64,000 bases of DNA. Origin: Methylacidimicrobium sp. B4. Lineage in GTDB: Bacteria > Verrucomicrobiota > Verrucomicrobiia > Methylacidiphilales > Methylacidiphilaceae. The translations under genes were made by a program, and so were the position numbers. Shown here piece after piece: positions 45,323 to 54,542 of the stretch. How positions within the stretch are numbered: the first letter of the stretch is position 1; each line of letters begins with the position of its first letter. The notes under the pieces are model-generated. The model worked only from the letters and a program-made list of their open reading frames with translations, had not been told where the DNA came from and did not search any database. Where the stretch lies: contig NZ_CP066203.1 in the NCBI RefSeq assembly GCF_017310545.1, positions 1,798,001 to 1,862,000 of the forward strand. The letters are read 5' to 3'.

Positions 45323-46697
45323 GAGCAGCCTCCCTGGCGATCAAGTCATAATCGGAGACTCCCCGAACGACGACCTCGGCGAAGGTTCCCGGGGTCAGCT
45401 TCGGAGAGACAAAGACCCTTCCGTCGACCTCCGGGGCATCGGAGGCCGAACGGGCGATTCCGGGGGAATCGACGAGCACGCGAATGCGTCGTCCGATCCA
45501 AGCGGGCGCTTGGCTACGGACGACCTCCTTTTGCCGCGCCATGAGCTCTTCCCACCGTCTCTTCTTCTCGGCTTCGGGAACCTGTGCTGCGTGCTGCGCG
45601 GAACGGGTTCCCTCTTCCTGAGAGTAGGAGAAGACGCCGAGCCGGTCGAAGCGGGCTTCGCCGACGAAGCGGAGGAGCTTCTGGAAGTCTTCTTCGCTCT
45701 CTCCGGGAAAGCCGACCAGGAACGTCGTCCGCAGGGCAACTCCGGGAATGGCTTGGCGGAGGGCGGCGAGAAGCTCACGCAATTGTGCTTCGGAGGTGCC
45801 CCGTTGCATCCGCTCAAGCACCGGGTCGGCGATGTGCTGGAAGGGAACGTCGACGTAGCGCACCAGCTTGCGCGCCCCGGCAAACGTCTCGATGAGCCGC
45901 TCGCTCCAATGGGCCGGATGAGTATAGAGCACCCGGATCCAGAAGTCTCCCGGAATCTCGTCCAGGGCGGAGAGGAGATCGGCCAGGGTCTCTCCCTCTC
46001 GCGAAGCGCTCGCCACCGTATCGCGCCTCAGGCGGTCCTTGCCGAAATAGGTCGAATCTTGGGAGATCAGAATCACCTCCCGGACGCCACGGGCGATGAG
46101 CGCTTCCACTTCCTGGACGATCGAGGAGATCGTCCGGCTCCGGAACCGGCCGCGAATCCGCGGAATGATGCAGAAGGTGCAGGGATGGTTGCACCCTTCG
46201 GCGATCTTGACGTAGGCCAGATGGCTGGGAGTGAGCGGGAAGCGAGGCGAGGAGAAGTCGGGAAGAAAGCGGGAGTCGGAGGAGATCGCCTCGCGGCGCA
46301 CGCCTCCGTCGGGAAGCAGAAGATGGGCGAGATGCTCGGCGATCCTGTCGACCTCGTCGAGGCCGAGAAAGAGATCCACTTCCGGGAGAAGCGAGGGGAG
46401 ATCCTCGCGATAACGCTGAGAAAGGCATCCGGTCACGACGATCTTCTGCCGCCCTTCTCGCCCCGAGGTCTCACGCTCTTGGTGGGAGGAGAGGACCGTG
46501 CGAATGGCCTCCTCTTTGGCCGGGTCGATGAATCCGCAGGTGTTGACGATGAGGATGTCCGAGGAGGAGGGATCGAAGGAGACCGCCGCCCCCGCCTCCG
46601 CCAGGCGACCGAGCATGATCTCCGCATCGATCAGGTTCTTGGCGCACCCGAGCGGGATCATCCCGACCGTCTTCCCCTCGAGCGATGGGGAGATCAT
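45306..46697 (-). CDS. rimO: Ribosomal protein S12 methylthiotransferase RimO
   Basis: 463 residues. An N-terminal MTTase domain carries three Fe-S cysteines (LGCAKN, NTCGFID, TGCLSQRY). The radical-SAM motif CNHPCTFC lies in AEGCNHPCTFCIIPRIRGRFRSR. A C-terminal TRAM domain follows. The LGCAKNLIDAE start and IPRIRGRFRSR separate RimO from MiaB. It adds a methylthio group to Asp of ribosomal protein S12. It is coupled to rodZ by ATGA. Confidence 0.96.
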   Translation of the reverse strand: MISPSLEGKTVGMIPLGCAKNLIDAEIMLGRLAEAGAAVSFDPSSSDILIVNTCGFIDPAKEEAIRTVLSSHQERETSGREGRQKIVVTGCLSQRYREDLPSLLPEVDLFLGLDEVDRIAEHLAHLLLPDGGVRREAISSDSRFLPDFSSPRFPLTPSHLAYVKIAEGCNHPCTFCIIPRIRGRFRSRTISSIVQEVEALIARGVREVILISQDSTYFGKDRLRRDTVASASREGETLADLLSALDEIPGDFWIRVLYTHPAHWSERLIETFAGARKLVRYVDVPFQHIADPVLERMQRGTSEAQLRELLAALRQAIPGVALRTTFLVGFPGESEEDFQKLLRFVGEARFDRLGVFSYSQEEGTRSAQHAAQVPEAEKKRRWEELMARQKEVVRSQAPAWIGRRIRVLVDSPGIARSASDAPEVDGRVFVSPKLTPGTFAEVVVRGVSDYDLIAREAARVSSG

Positions 46698-47761
46698 GGG
46701 GTTGGGAGAGTCAGCTCTTGCCCGGGAGAAGAGTTGGAAGCCATCGAGACCGTCTGTCCGTCCAGGACGATATCGACCACGGAGCTATTGGCCACCTTGA
46801 TCTGAAACTTGGGGCCCAGGAACTCCTTGCGTTCTCCCGTATGCAAGACGCCCGCGAAGAGCTGCCGGCGGTGGCCATTCTCGATGACATTCACGTGGAC
46901 CCATGATTCCTTCCTGGCTTGGAGAACCAGGTGGTACGCCTTGGTCGGAGAGGGGAGCTCGACCGTCGGGGGGACAGCCGAAGCGGAGGGTTCCGCCGCC
47001 TGGGCCTCCTCGTCATTGGTCTCTGCCTCCTCCGCAGATACCCTGGAAGAGGGGGCCTCCGCCTGCGGTGCGTCCGCATCTTCGCCGGGCCGGACCGGGA
47101 TCGCCCGAGCCACCCGGACCGGGGCTTCGGCGGCCGCAGAAGGGGCGCCGGGGGAGGGATTCACGGGCAGCGCCCGACGCACCTCCATCACGTCTGGCGT
47201 CGGGGGCGGAAGCGGCGCCCGCTTCCGGATTTCCGCCTCCACCGGCTTGCGGGCAGACCGGGCTTCGGGGGAGAGCTCCAGGCCGGTGATGTCTTTGGGT
47301 TCGGAAGGCAAGGGTCGCCGGTACGAGGCGACTTGGTAGACGCGGTAGACGCCGACCGCGCACATGAGAGCGAAAAGCCCGGCCGCCACCAAGAAGGCGA
47401 CGAGCTGCGGAGTGATCCAACGGCGTCGGGGAGCGGACTCTGCCCGGCCCATCAGGAGGAGAGGCTTCTGGGTGGGAAAGGGACCTTTGCGCATTGGCCA
47501 GAACGCTTGATCCAGCTGCTCGAGCAGCGCCTTCTCGTCCAGGTGGAGAACTCGAGAGTAGGTCCGGAGGAAATTCCGCACGTACGCCGGAGCGGCGAAA
47601 CTGCGATAGTCGTCCTGTTCCAGAGCCACGAGCTGCTCTGGCAAGATCTTCGTGGCCTTGGAGGCTGTATGGATGCTCCACCCCAGTGCAGCGCGCGCCT
47701 CCTGCAACTGGTGACCGATGCTCTTCCCCGGCGGGAGCCGCTTTACGTTATCGATTGCCAT
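46694..47761 (-). CDS. rodZ: RodZ-like cytoskeletal/HTH membrane protein
   Basis: 355 residues. An N-terminal helix-turn-helix domain (IGHQLQEARAALGWSIHTASKATKI, ~residues 15-90, ending YVRNFLRTYSRVL) is followed by one membrane helix (~118-140), a Pro/Ala/Glu-rich linker (~150-275) and a C-terminal periplasmic beta domain (KESWVHVNVIENGHRRQLF) of the DUF4115 type. RodZ links MreB to the envelope and helps keep rod shape. The gene lies 14 bp after ftsK. Confidence 0.88.
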   Translation of the reverse strand: MAIDNVKRLPPGKSIGHQLQEARAALGWSIHTASKATKILPEQLVALEQDDYRSFAAPAYVRNFLRTYSRVLHLDEKALLEQLDQAFWPMRKGPFPTQKPLLLMGRAESAPRRRWITPQLVAFLVAAGLFALMCAVGVYRVYQVASYRRPLPSEPKDITGLELSPEARSARKPVEAEIRKRAPLPPPTPDVMEVRRALPVNPSPGAPSAAAEAPVRVARAIPVRPGEDADAPQAEAPSSRVSAEEAETNDEEAQAAEPSASAVPPTVELPSPTKAYHLVLQARKESWVHVNVIENGHRRQLFAGVLHTGERKEFLGPKFQIKVANSSVVDIVLDGQTVSMASNSSPGQELTLPTP

Positions 47762-47775
47762 GACGGAGCACGCCT

Positions 47776-50106
47776 TTATGCTGTCGGGACCGGGCCGTCA
47801 AGATCGGCAAGAATCTCCCTGGGCTTGGCGCCGTTTTCCGGTCCGACCCATCCTCGATCCTGGAGCAGGTCCATTACCCATGCCGCCCGATTGTAGCCTA
47901 GCCGCAAGCGCCGTTGCAGAAGGGATGTGCTGGCGCGCCTTTCTTGCCAGATGATTTCCAGGCACTTCTGGACCAGCTCCCGATCCGGGTCCGACAGATC
48001 GTTGGTGGCGGACTCCCCCGCAAGCTGCTCATGGAGCTCGTTCTCGAGCGTGGGCCCTCCTTGGGCGCGAACATAGTCCACCACCTCGGCAACCTCCTCT
48101 TCCGAAACATACGCTCCTTGCCCTCGGACCATTTGACCGACGCCCGGCGGCACGTAGAGAAAATCTCCTTTCCCCAACAGGTTCTCTGCACCATTTTCGT
48201 CGAGGATGACGCGGGAGTCAAGCGAGCTGCTGACCTGGAAGGCGATGCGGCTGGGGATGTTGGCCTTGATGACCCCCGTGACCACTTCCCTCCGTGGAGT
48301 CTGGGTTGCGACGATCAGGTGAATGCCGGCAGCTCGAGCCTTCGCCGATAATCGTGCGATTGCGACCTCGACGTCCGCGGACGCGGTCTGCATCAAGTCG
48401 GCCAGCTCGTCTACGATCACGACGATGGAGGGGAGCGGTTTGGGAGGCTCCTCCTCGGCGGCTCCCGTGCTGGAACCATTCGAAGAAGGGGGAGATGCCT
48501 TGCGTTGAGCGGAAAGCGCCTTGAGAGCGTGCGCGTTATAGGCGGAGATGTTGCGCACTCCGGCCGACGCCAGGAGCTTATACCGCTTGTCCATTTCGAC
48601 GATCACCCATTTGAGAGCGGTAATCACCTTCTTGGGGTCGACTACGACCGGCACGATCAAGTGTGGGATTCCGTTGTAGATCTGCAGCTCGACCTGCTTG
48701 GGATCGACCAGGATGAGCCGTAGCTCTTCCGGGCCGAAGCGAAAGAGCAGCGAGAGCAGCAGCGAGTTCACGCAGACCGACTTGCCCGAGCCGGTCGCTC
48801 CCGCGATGAGCAGATGCGGCATCTCCGCGAGGTCGGCGATCAGTGGTTGGCCGTAGACGTCCTTGCCGAGAGCAATCGGGAGGCGCGCCCGGGTCTGCTG
48901 GAACTCGGGGAGGCCGAGGATATCTCGCAGAACCACGGCCGACTTGTTCGGATTGGGAATCTCCACCCCGACGCTGTCCTTGCCCGGAATCGGGGCGAGG
49001 ATGTTGATCTTTTCTGCGCGCGTGGCGCGCGCGATGTCCCTTTGGAGGCTCAGGATTCGATCGACACGGACTCCCTCCGCCGGATAGAGCTCGAACCGGA
49101 TGACGGTGGGTCCCTTCGTGATGGTTCCGAGGATGGTCTCGATGCCGAAGCTGGCGAGCGTCTTGACGAGGAGATCCCCTGTCTGGCGAAGGTCGTTGTC
49201 GCCGGGGCCGCCTTTGCGAGGAGCGGGGCTTTCCCGGAGCAGACGGAGCGGGGGGGGGCAATAATCGGCGGCGCTTCCGGCCGAGGCGGTGCGGGAAAGG
49301 GGATCCGGTGGCCGCTTGCGCACGGGCTCCGGCTCGGGCGTGGGGGCATTGCTTGTCGCTGTTCGCTCCGCGGTATCGATGACCTCGGGCGAGCCCGTTT
49401 CCCTCCGTGCACCGAGGCGGTTCTCCTTCCTGGACAGCTTCCGCGAAAGGAGCCTCTCCTCTTCCGCGAGCTTGCGTTCGGCGATCTCGATTTGACCGCG
49501 AACCCCCTCTCTCCGGAGGCGCTCCTCCCGGTAAGCAGCCCAGCGTTCCTTCGCCCAGCGCGCCATCCGGATCAAGCTGCGGATCGGCTCCGCCTCATAA
49601 AGAATGATCAGCAACAGGAGGCAAGCGATTCCGAGAAAGATCTGACTTCCCGTTTTGCCCAGCGCTGGGGAGAGCAAGGGGCGGTCGAGGAGCTCGCCCA
49701 CGAACCCTCCTGTGCTCCCGATGTTGACACGGGCGCGCAATGCGCTGCCGAAGTAGGGCTGGACATTGAAGAGCCCGGAGGCCGCGATCAAAAAGAGAGC
49801 CGTCCACAGGAGCTTACGGCTCCAGGCCACCCGGGCCTGCAGGCTGAACGCCATCCCGGCGGTGAGCAGCAGGAAGGGAATCAGGTAGGCTCCGAGGCCG
49901 AAAAGGGAGTAGAGGGCGAAGGCCGTGTAGGCTCCCAGCGGTCCGATGGCGTTGGCCACCTCGGCCTGGCTGGGCCACTGGTTGTAGGCGATGTCGCCGG
50001 GGCGGTACGAGACCAGGCTCAGGAGCAGGAGGAGGGCAAGCCCGAAGCAGAAGATGCTGCTGATCTCCGCCAGGAGGCGGCTCTTCGCGTTCTCCCAGAG
50101 CTTCAC
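47776..50106 (-). CDS. ftsK: DNA translocase FtsK/SpoIIIE
   Basis: 776 residues from GTG 50106; the frame is open further upstream but not protein-like, and the start is uncertain. Four or five N-terminal membrane helices (to ~residue 165) are followed by a charged linker (~180-300) and the RecA-like motor domain, with AGATGSGKS (Lys442) and VVIVDELADLM as Walker A and B. The C-terminal gamma domain (LLQRRLRLGYNRAAWVMDLLQ) reads KOPS-like sites. It pumps DNA through the septum and aids dimer resolution. It heads ftsK-rodZ-rimO-nth and diverges from sodA. Confidence 0.95.
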   Translation of the reverse strand: MKLWENAKSRLLAEISSIFCFGLALLLLLSLVSYRPGDIAYNQWPSQAEVANAIGPLGAYTAFALYSLFGLGAYLIPFLLLTAGMAFSLQARVAWSRKLLWTALFLIAASGLFNVQPYFGSALRARVNIGSTGGFVGELLDRPLLSPALGKTGSQIFLGIACLLLLIILYEAEPIRSLIRMARWAKERWAAYREERLRREGVRGQIEIAERKLAEEERLLSRKLSRKENRLGARRETGSPEVIDTAERTATSNAPTPEPEPVRKRPPDPLSRTASAGSAADYCPPPLRLLRESPAPRKGGPGDNDLRQTGDLLVKTLASFGIETILGTITKGPTVIRFELYPAEGVRVDRILSLQRDIARATRAEKINILAPIPGKDSVGVEIPNPNKSAVVLRDILGLPEFQQTRARLPIALGKDVYGQPLIADLAEMPHLLIAGATGSGKSVCVNSLLLSLLFRFGPEELRLILVDPKQVELQIYNGIPHLIVPVVVDPKKVITALKWVIVEMDKRYKLLASAGVRNISAYNAHALKALSAQRKASPPSSNGSSTGAAEEEPPKPLPSIVVIVDELADLMQTASADVEVAIARLSAKARAAGIHLIVATQTPRREVVTGVIKANIPSRIAFQVSSSLDSRVILDENGAENLLGKGDFLYVPPGVGQMVRGQGAYVSEEEVAEVVDYVRAQGGPTLENELHEQLAGESATNDLSDPDRELVQKCLEIIWQERRASTSLLQRRLRLGYNRAAWVMDLLQDRGWVGPENGAKPREILADLDGPVPTA

Positions 50107-50393
50107 GGCCCACTCTATCGCGTCGGAAGGGAGAGGCGCAATCGTTGATTCGTTGGCTCCCCAAGGCGAGCAGAGCAACGAAACCGGATGGGTAGGGGAA
50201 ACTCCGGGGGCACCCGAGGAAAAAGTCCTTGCCTTTCCGGAGGCCTTGACGTTTGAGTGGACTGATCCTTTGGGCAACCGGGTTGCGGCGGTTTCGGGAC
50301 CCCGGGGAGCCGGAGATCGCAGCAGTGGCGCGCGTCGATCGGCGCCGGCTGGAAAAATTGGCAAGAAGGTGGAAAGAGACAGGAGGATTCCTT

Positions 50394-51008
50394 ATGGCAT
50401 ACGAAACCCCTCAGCTTCCCTATCCGTTGGACGCGTTGGAGCCCTACGTCAGCACGATGACGATGGATTGCCACTACAATGGTCATCATAAGGCCTATGT
50501 GAACAATTTGAACAAGGCGCTCGTCGATTATCCGGAGCTGGCAGCGAAGAGCCCGGAGGAGCTGATCCGGAACCTGAGCGCCGTCCCGGAGAAGATCCGT
50601 ACCGCGGTGCGCAATAACGGCGGAGGCCACGTCAACCACTCGATGTTCTGGAAGATGATGGCTCCTCGCGCCGGTGGAGAGCCTTCCGGGAAGCTTCTCC
50701 AGACGCTGCAATCCGCCTTCGGCAGCTTCGGCGAATTCCAGGGGAAGTTCGAGGCGGCGGGTTTGGGCCGGTTCGGGAGCGGCTGGGTCTGGCTCGCGCG
50801 CAATCCTTCAGGGGCGCTCGAGGTCACCTCTACGCCCAACCAGGACAGCCCGCTCATGGAGGGCAGCTATCCCCTTCTCGGATGCGATGTCTGGGAGCAT
50901 GCCTACTATTTGAAATACCAGTTCCGCCGCGGAGACTGGCTCAAGGCGTTCTGGAGCGTTGTGAACTGGCCGGAGGTCGAGCGGCGCCTGGACGAGAAGG
51001 GGGCGTAG
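50394..51008 (+). CDS. sodA: Superoxide dismutase (Mn-type by motif)
   Basis: 204 residues from ATG 50394 with AGGAGG at 50381-50386. Metal ligands are His27 (DCHYNGHH), His82 ([11 protein letters not shown]), Asp165 and His169 ([10 protein letters not shown]). Gly before the second ligand and Gln150 in TPNQDSPL follow the Mn-SOD pattern, while Fe-SOD carries its Gln in the N-terminal half; a cambialistic enzyme is possible. It lacks a signal peptide, so it acts in the cytosol. The 287-bp gap to divergent ftsK has no clear promoter match. Confidence 0.95.
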   Translation: MAYETPQLPYPLDALEPYVSTMTMDCHYNGHHKAYVNNLNKALVDYPELAAKSPEELIRNLSAVPEKIRTAVRNNGGGHVNHSMFWKMMAPRAGGEPSGKLLQTLQSAFGSFGEFQGKFEAAGLGRFGSGWVWLARNPSGALEVTSTPNQDSPLMEGSYPLLGCDVWEHAYYLKYQFRRGDWLKAFWSVVNWPEVERRLDEKGA

Positions 51009-51035
51009 GCTCCCCGGGTTCGCGCGCTCTACCCT

Positions 51036-51350
51036 CTAGAAAGCCAGGAGCTCGGCGGTGCCGGAGATCAGATCCGCCAGCAAGCCGAGCCCGCCGTAGG
51101 TGACATCGGGATTCCTCGGAAGAGAGCGACGCATGGCGGCGTAAGCGCAGCCGAAGAGCCGCAGTTGCGGCCCGGCCAGGGCGTGAAGAGAGTCGATCTC
51201 CCGGATCCCGTCGTCGAGGCAGTAGAGGTAGATCTGCTCTCCTCGCGCCCTTCGCTCTTCCAGCACCTGGAGAAATTGGCTAAACTGCTCGCTCCTCCGA
51301 TCGACGGTCAGGAGAAGGCAGAGCTGCTTGGGGGAGGAAGGGCTTGGCAT
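51036..51350 (-). CDS. DsrE-family-like small protein
   Basis: 104 residues from ATG 51350. The pattern KQLCLLLTVDRRSEQFSQFL, YLYCLDDGIREID, LFGCAYAAMRRSLP and GLGLLADLI...LLAF follows the DsrE/TusD/YchN fold, with one Cys (in LFGCAY) at the position often used to carry sulfur. Function is unknown; sulfur relay is possible. It diverges from the DUF192 gene and converges on sodA with a 27-bp gap. ATG 51350 is preferred because the longer frame gives no DsrE-like sequence. Confidence 0.72.
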   Translation of the reverse strand: MPSPSSPKQLCLLLTVDRRSEQFSQFLQVLEERRARGEQIYLYCLDDGIREIDSLHALAGPQLRLFGCAYAAMRRSLPRNPDVTYGGLGLLADLISGTAELLAF

Positions 51351-51459
51351 GCGGACACAGGGGCTAACGGGGAACGGGGCGAGAGGCAACCTTCGCTCGC
51401 CTCGGACGGAACGGAGCGGCCATACGCGTATTCTTGCTCGGCACGCCTGGCGGCGCAAG

Positions 51460-51948
51460 ATGCTCTACGGAAGAGTTGCCTTTCTTTGCTTCCTGGCGCA
51501 GCTTGGCCCGGTGGCGCTCCTTTCCCGCTCGACCGCCGCGGAGGCCGCGGCGGTACCGTTGCGGCTTTCCGTCGGATCGGGCCGCTTGGCGGTCGAGGTG
51601 GCGCGAACGCACGAGGAGCTCTCCCGCGGGCTCATGTTCCGCCGAAGCTTGGACGAGGATGCGGGAATGCTCTTTTTGCTCCCGCACGAGGGAGTGGCAT
51701 CGTTCTGGATGGCGAATACGACCATTCCGCTTTCCGTTGCGTTTCTCGACCGAACCGGCGCGATCCTCGAGATCCACGATCTCGAGCCGCTCGACACCCG
51801 CATCGTCTCCAGTGAGAGCGCGCGGGTCCGGTTTGCTCTCGAGGTCAATCGCGACTGGTTTGCCCGCCACGCTGTTCGGGCGGGCGAGACGGTACGGCTA
51901 GAGGGAGCGAGCTGGCAGCAGCTTGCCGACCGGAAAGGAAATCCATGA
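51460..51948 (+). CDS. Secreted DUF192 protein
   Basis: 162 residues from ATG 51460. A signal peptide (LYGRVAFLCFLAQLGPVALL, ending STAAEAAA) is followed by the DUF192 domain: RGLMFRRSLDEDAGMLFLLP, SFWMANTTIPLSVAFLD and ALEVNRDWFARHAVRAGE. DUF192 proteins are small beta-barrel envelope proteins of unclear role. The frame extends upstream over the divergent gene's start, so a downstream start was chosen. The last bases overlap the next start (ATGA). Confidence 0.85.
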   Translation: MLYGRVAFLCFLAQLGPVALLSRSTAAEAAAVPLRLSVGSGRLAVEVARTHEELSRGLMFRRSLDEDAGMLFLLPHEGVASFWMANTTIPLSVAFLDRTGAILEIHDLEPLDTRIVSSESARVRFALEVNRDWFARHAVRAGETVRLEGASWQQLADRKGNP

Positions 51949-52724
51949 ATCTGTTTAGCGACTATCACATGCACCCGCAGGGGCACCGTCTGCAGCCTTA
52001 CGACCGCGAGCTGCTGGAACCCTGGTCGAAAGCCGCCCGCAAGCGCGGGATTCGCCACTTCGCCATCACCGATCACGACCGTTACCACGAGGGGGTCGAC
52101 TTCGAGGCCTTTCAGCGCTGGCGCGAGGAAAACGGCGACTTGACGATTCGCATGGGGATCGAGCTCGACAACGATCCTCAGAGCGGCGAAGCGGGCCTTG
52201 CCTGGGTGCGGCGGAATTGGGAGAAGCTCGACTTCGTCTTGGGCTCCGTCCATTTTTTGAAGAATTGGCCATTTGATCGTGCGGGGGAGGATGTCGGCTT
52301 TGCGCAGCGGCCGATCGAGGAGATTTACCGCGAATACGCGGGAGCCCTACGGTCGCTCGTGCAGCGCGGTTGGATCGATTGCCTGGCCCACCTCGACTTG
52401 ATCAAGATCTTCGGATTTCGGCCCAAAGCGGGCTTCCTCGACTACTTCGAGGAAGTATTGGTTCTCGCGCGGGAAAAGGACTTGGCTCTTGAGATCAGCA
52501 CGGCGGGGTGGAGAAAGCCGGTAGGCGAGGCGTACCCCGACGAAGCCATCTTGCGACGAGCCAAAGAGCTGGGCATCCCCTTTACTCTCGCCTCCGATGC
52601 TCATTCCTCCTTTCAGATCGGGGAAGACTACGAGCGGCTTTCCGGGCTGCTCGAAAAAGTGGGCATTCGCGAAGTCGCCCTCTTCGAAGGGCATCGGCGG
52701 ACGCTCGTCCCGCTCGCCGCGTAA
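51945..52724 (+). CDS. PHP-domain phosphoesterase (histidinol-phosphatase-like)
   Basis: 259 residues. Metal-binding motifs of the PHP fold: SDYHMH (Asp6/His8/His10), FAITDHDRYH, LGSVHFLKNWPFD, LDLIKIFG with its preceding Asp/His, and the C-terminal SDAHSSFQIG. Members include HisK histidinol phosphatases and other phosphoesterases. No other his genes are near, so histidine synthesis is not assured. It is coupled to the DUF192 gene by ATGA and converges on hpnC with a 10-bp gap. Confidence 0.85.
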   Translation: MNLFSDYHMHPQGHRLQPYDRELLEPWSKAARKRGIRHFAITDHDRYHEGVDFEAFQRWREENGDLTIRMGIELDNDPQSGEAGLAWVRRNWEKLDFVLGSVHFLKNWPFDRAGEDVGFAQRPIEEIYREYAGALRSLVQRGWIDCLAHLDLIKIFGFRPKAGFLDYFEEVLVLAREKDLALEISTAGWRKPVGEAYPDEAILRRAKELGIPFTLASDAHSSFQIGEDYERLSGLLEKVGIREVALFEGHRRTLVPLAA

Positions 52725-52734
52725 GGATCTCCGG

Positions 52735-53649
52735 CTAGGACGAACCAAGAGCGACGGATTCCGACAGGCGGGGAAGACCGTCCCGAATGCGGAAGAACGC
52801 CTTCGCCAGCAGAGTGGGTGCATCGAGGGCGTCCAGGGTGGGGCGATGGTGAAGGGTGTCGAAATCGAGGTCAACGATCTTTTCGAGGATGCGACGGCCG
52901 CTCTGCCAAGTGAGCTCGATTTCCCAGCAAAGAGGACGGGGAAGGGTCGCCATCAGGCCATAGCCTTGCTCGAAGAGCTGAAAGGCCCTCTCCACTTCCA
53001 TGGCGAGCAGCCCGCGGAATTCGCAGCTTGCCAGTCCGGCAAAGAGACTCTCCTCGGTAACCCCGAAGCGCTTCATCTCGTCTTGTGGGAGATAGATGCG
53101 GTCCTTGAGCAGATCGACGGAGAGGTCCTGCCAAAAGTTGGTGATCTGCAAGGCCGTGCAAATCGCGTCCGAGGCCGCAAGCTGTTCCTCTCGCTTCTGA
53201 CCGTGAATGAGCAGGACAAGCCGGCCGATCGGATTGGCGCTGCGGCGGCAGTAGTCGAGCAGCTCAGCGAACGAGGCATAGCGTCGCTTCTCGACGTCCT
53301 GCGCGAAAGCGCTCAGGAGATCGAGGAAGAGATCGATCGGCAGGTCGAACTCCTGGATCGTCTGGTGGAGGGCTACGAAGACTGCGTCCTCTGGTGCACT
53401 CGCCGGATCGCGAAGCGCGGTTTCGAAACGGAGCAGACCCTTCCTTCGTCCCGCCGCCGTCCGCTCCGGGAGAGCTTCGTCGGAGGAGGAGTCGTATCCC
53501 TCATCGGCGATGTCATCGGCCAGCCGCGCGAACGCGTAGATGGCGTGGATGTGAGGTCGCAAGGGGCGGCGGACCAGAAGGCCGACAGGGAAATTTTCGT
53601 AATGCTGAGCGATGCGCCGGCAGGTGGCGTAGGCCGTTTCGAGAGTCAC
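52735..53649 (-). CDS. hpnC: Squalene-synthase-like HpnC
   Basis: 304 residues of the trans-isoprenyl diphosphate synthase (head-to-head) family. AYATCRRIAQHYENFPVGLL and AIYAFARLADDIADEG are typical of HpnC rather than HpnD or phytoene synthase. The second aspartate motif is NFWQDLSVDLLKDRIYLP. HpnC turns presqualene diphosphate to hydroxysqualene in the three-step HpnCDE route to squalene. HpnD and HpnE are not in the window. It lies 20 kb from shc. Confidence 0.88.
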   Translation of the reverse strand: MTLETAYATCRRIAQHYENFPVGLLVRRPLRPHIHAIYAFARLADDIADEGYDSSSDEALPERTAAGRRKGLLRFETALRDPASAPEDAVFVALHQTIQEFDLPIDLFLDLLSAFAQDVEKRRYASFAELLDYCRRSANPIGRLVLLIHGQKREEQLAASDAICTALQITNFWQDLSVDLLKDRIYLPQDEMKRFGVTEESLFAGLASCEFRGLLAMEVERAFQLFEQGYGLMATLPRPLCWEIELTWQSGRRILEKIVDLDFDTLHHRPTLDALDAPTLLAKAFFRIRDGLPRLSESVALGSS

Positions 53650-53822
53650 CTGCTCCTTCTTTTCCGAAAGGGAGAGCTTGTCAACAGGGAATGGACGGGG
53701 CTACCCCATGGCCAAGGGGTGATCGAGGAGCGGGCAGAACACAAGTCGGGAAGAGGAACGGGTTTCCCGCTGGTCGGAAGGGGTCGGCCGCTCGGCCCGC
53801 TCCATGGAGGAGGTCTCTCGCC

Positions 53823-54425
53823 ATGCCGGTTTCTTATGTCGGTCTGACCGGCGGAATTGCCGCCGGCAAGTCGACGACCTCCGAATGGCTTCGGAGGATG
53901 GGATGGCTTGTGATCGACGCGGATGAGATCGCCCGAGAGTTGACGGCGCCGGGACAGAAAACATGGCAGAAACTGGTTGACGCGTTCGGGGAGCAGATCT
54001 TAAATGAGGATAAGACCATCGATCGAAAAAAGCTCGGGTCGATGGTTTTTCGTTGTTCTCAGTTGCGGGAGACGCTAAACGGGCTCACTCACCCCGACAT
54101 CGCCGAAAGGTGGCGCAAGGAAGTGACGGATTGGAGGGCTCGGAACCCGAACGCAAAAATTGCTGTGTCGGTTCCCCTCTTGCATGAAGTGGCCCTGGAG
54201 GGAGAGTTTGAGAAAATTCTCTGCGTAGGTTGCTCCTACGCGACGCAACTGCGTCGGCTCCTGGCACGCGGTTTGGAAAGGGAGGAAGCGGAGGCACGGA
54301 TCGAGAGTCAGTGGCCAATCGAGAAGAAGGCCGCGCGCAGCGACGTACTCCTCTGGAACGACGGTTCGTTGGAACTTCTGGAGCAGCAGATTTCTCGCTT
54401 TGTCCTCGCTTGCGCAGCACCTTGA
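53823..54425 (+). CDS. coaE: Dephospho-CoA kinase
   Basis: 200 residues from ATG 53823, with GGAGGAGG upstream. P-loop GGIAAGKST is at residues 10-18, followed by VIDADEIARELTAPG, PLLHEVALEGEFEKILCV and RLLARGLEREEAEARI, all CoaE-typical. It phosphorylates dephospho-CoA in the last step of coenzyme A synthesis. It is followed 117 bp later by rho on the same strand. The frame continues upstream across an intergenic stretch, but ATG 53823 is clearly best. Confidence 0.95.
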   Translation: MPVSYVGLTGGIAAGKSTTSEWLRRMGWLVIDADEIARELTAPGQKTWQKLVDAFGEQILNEDKTIDRKKLGSMVFRCSQLRETLNGLTHPDIAERWRKEVTDWRARNPNAKIAVSVPLLHEVALEGEFEKILCVGCSYATQLRRLLARGLEREEAEARIESQWPIEKKAARSDVLLWNDGSLELLEQQISRFVLACAAP

Positions 54426-54542
54426 GACATTGTCCCTTGCGGGACGAGGAACGGGGTGCGCGGTGGAATCCAACACGCGATCGAGTGGAACGGGCAGTTT
54501 CTGGTGAGAGAGGGGGAAGAGGGAAACCTCAATGGAAAAAGA

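Noticed and set aside
50246-50268. TTGACG as a sodA -35 box
   Set aside because: No acceptable -10 hexamer 16-18 bp downstream.
49991-50491. Plus-strand frame across the ftsK/sodA gap
   Set aside because: Low-complexity shadow; the true sodA start with AGGAGG is at 50394 in another frame.
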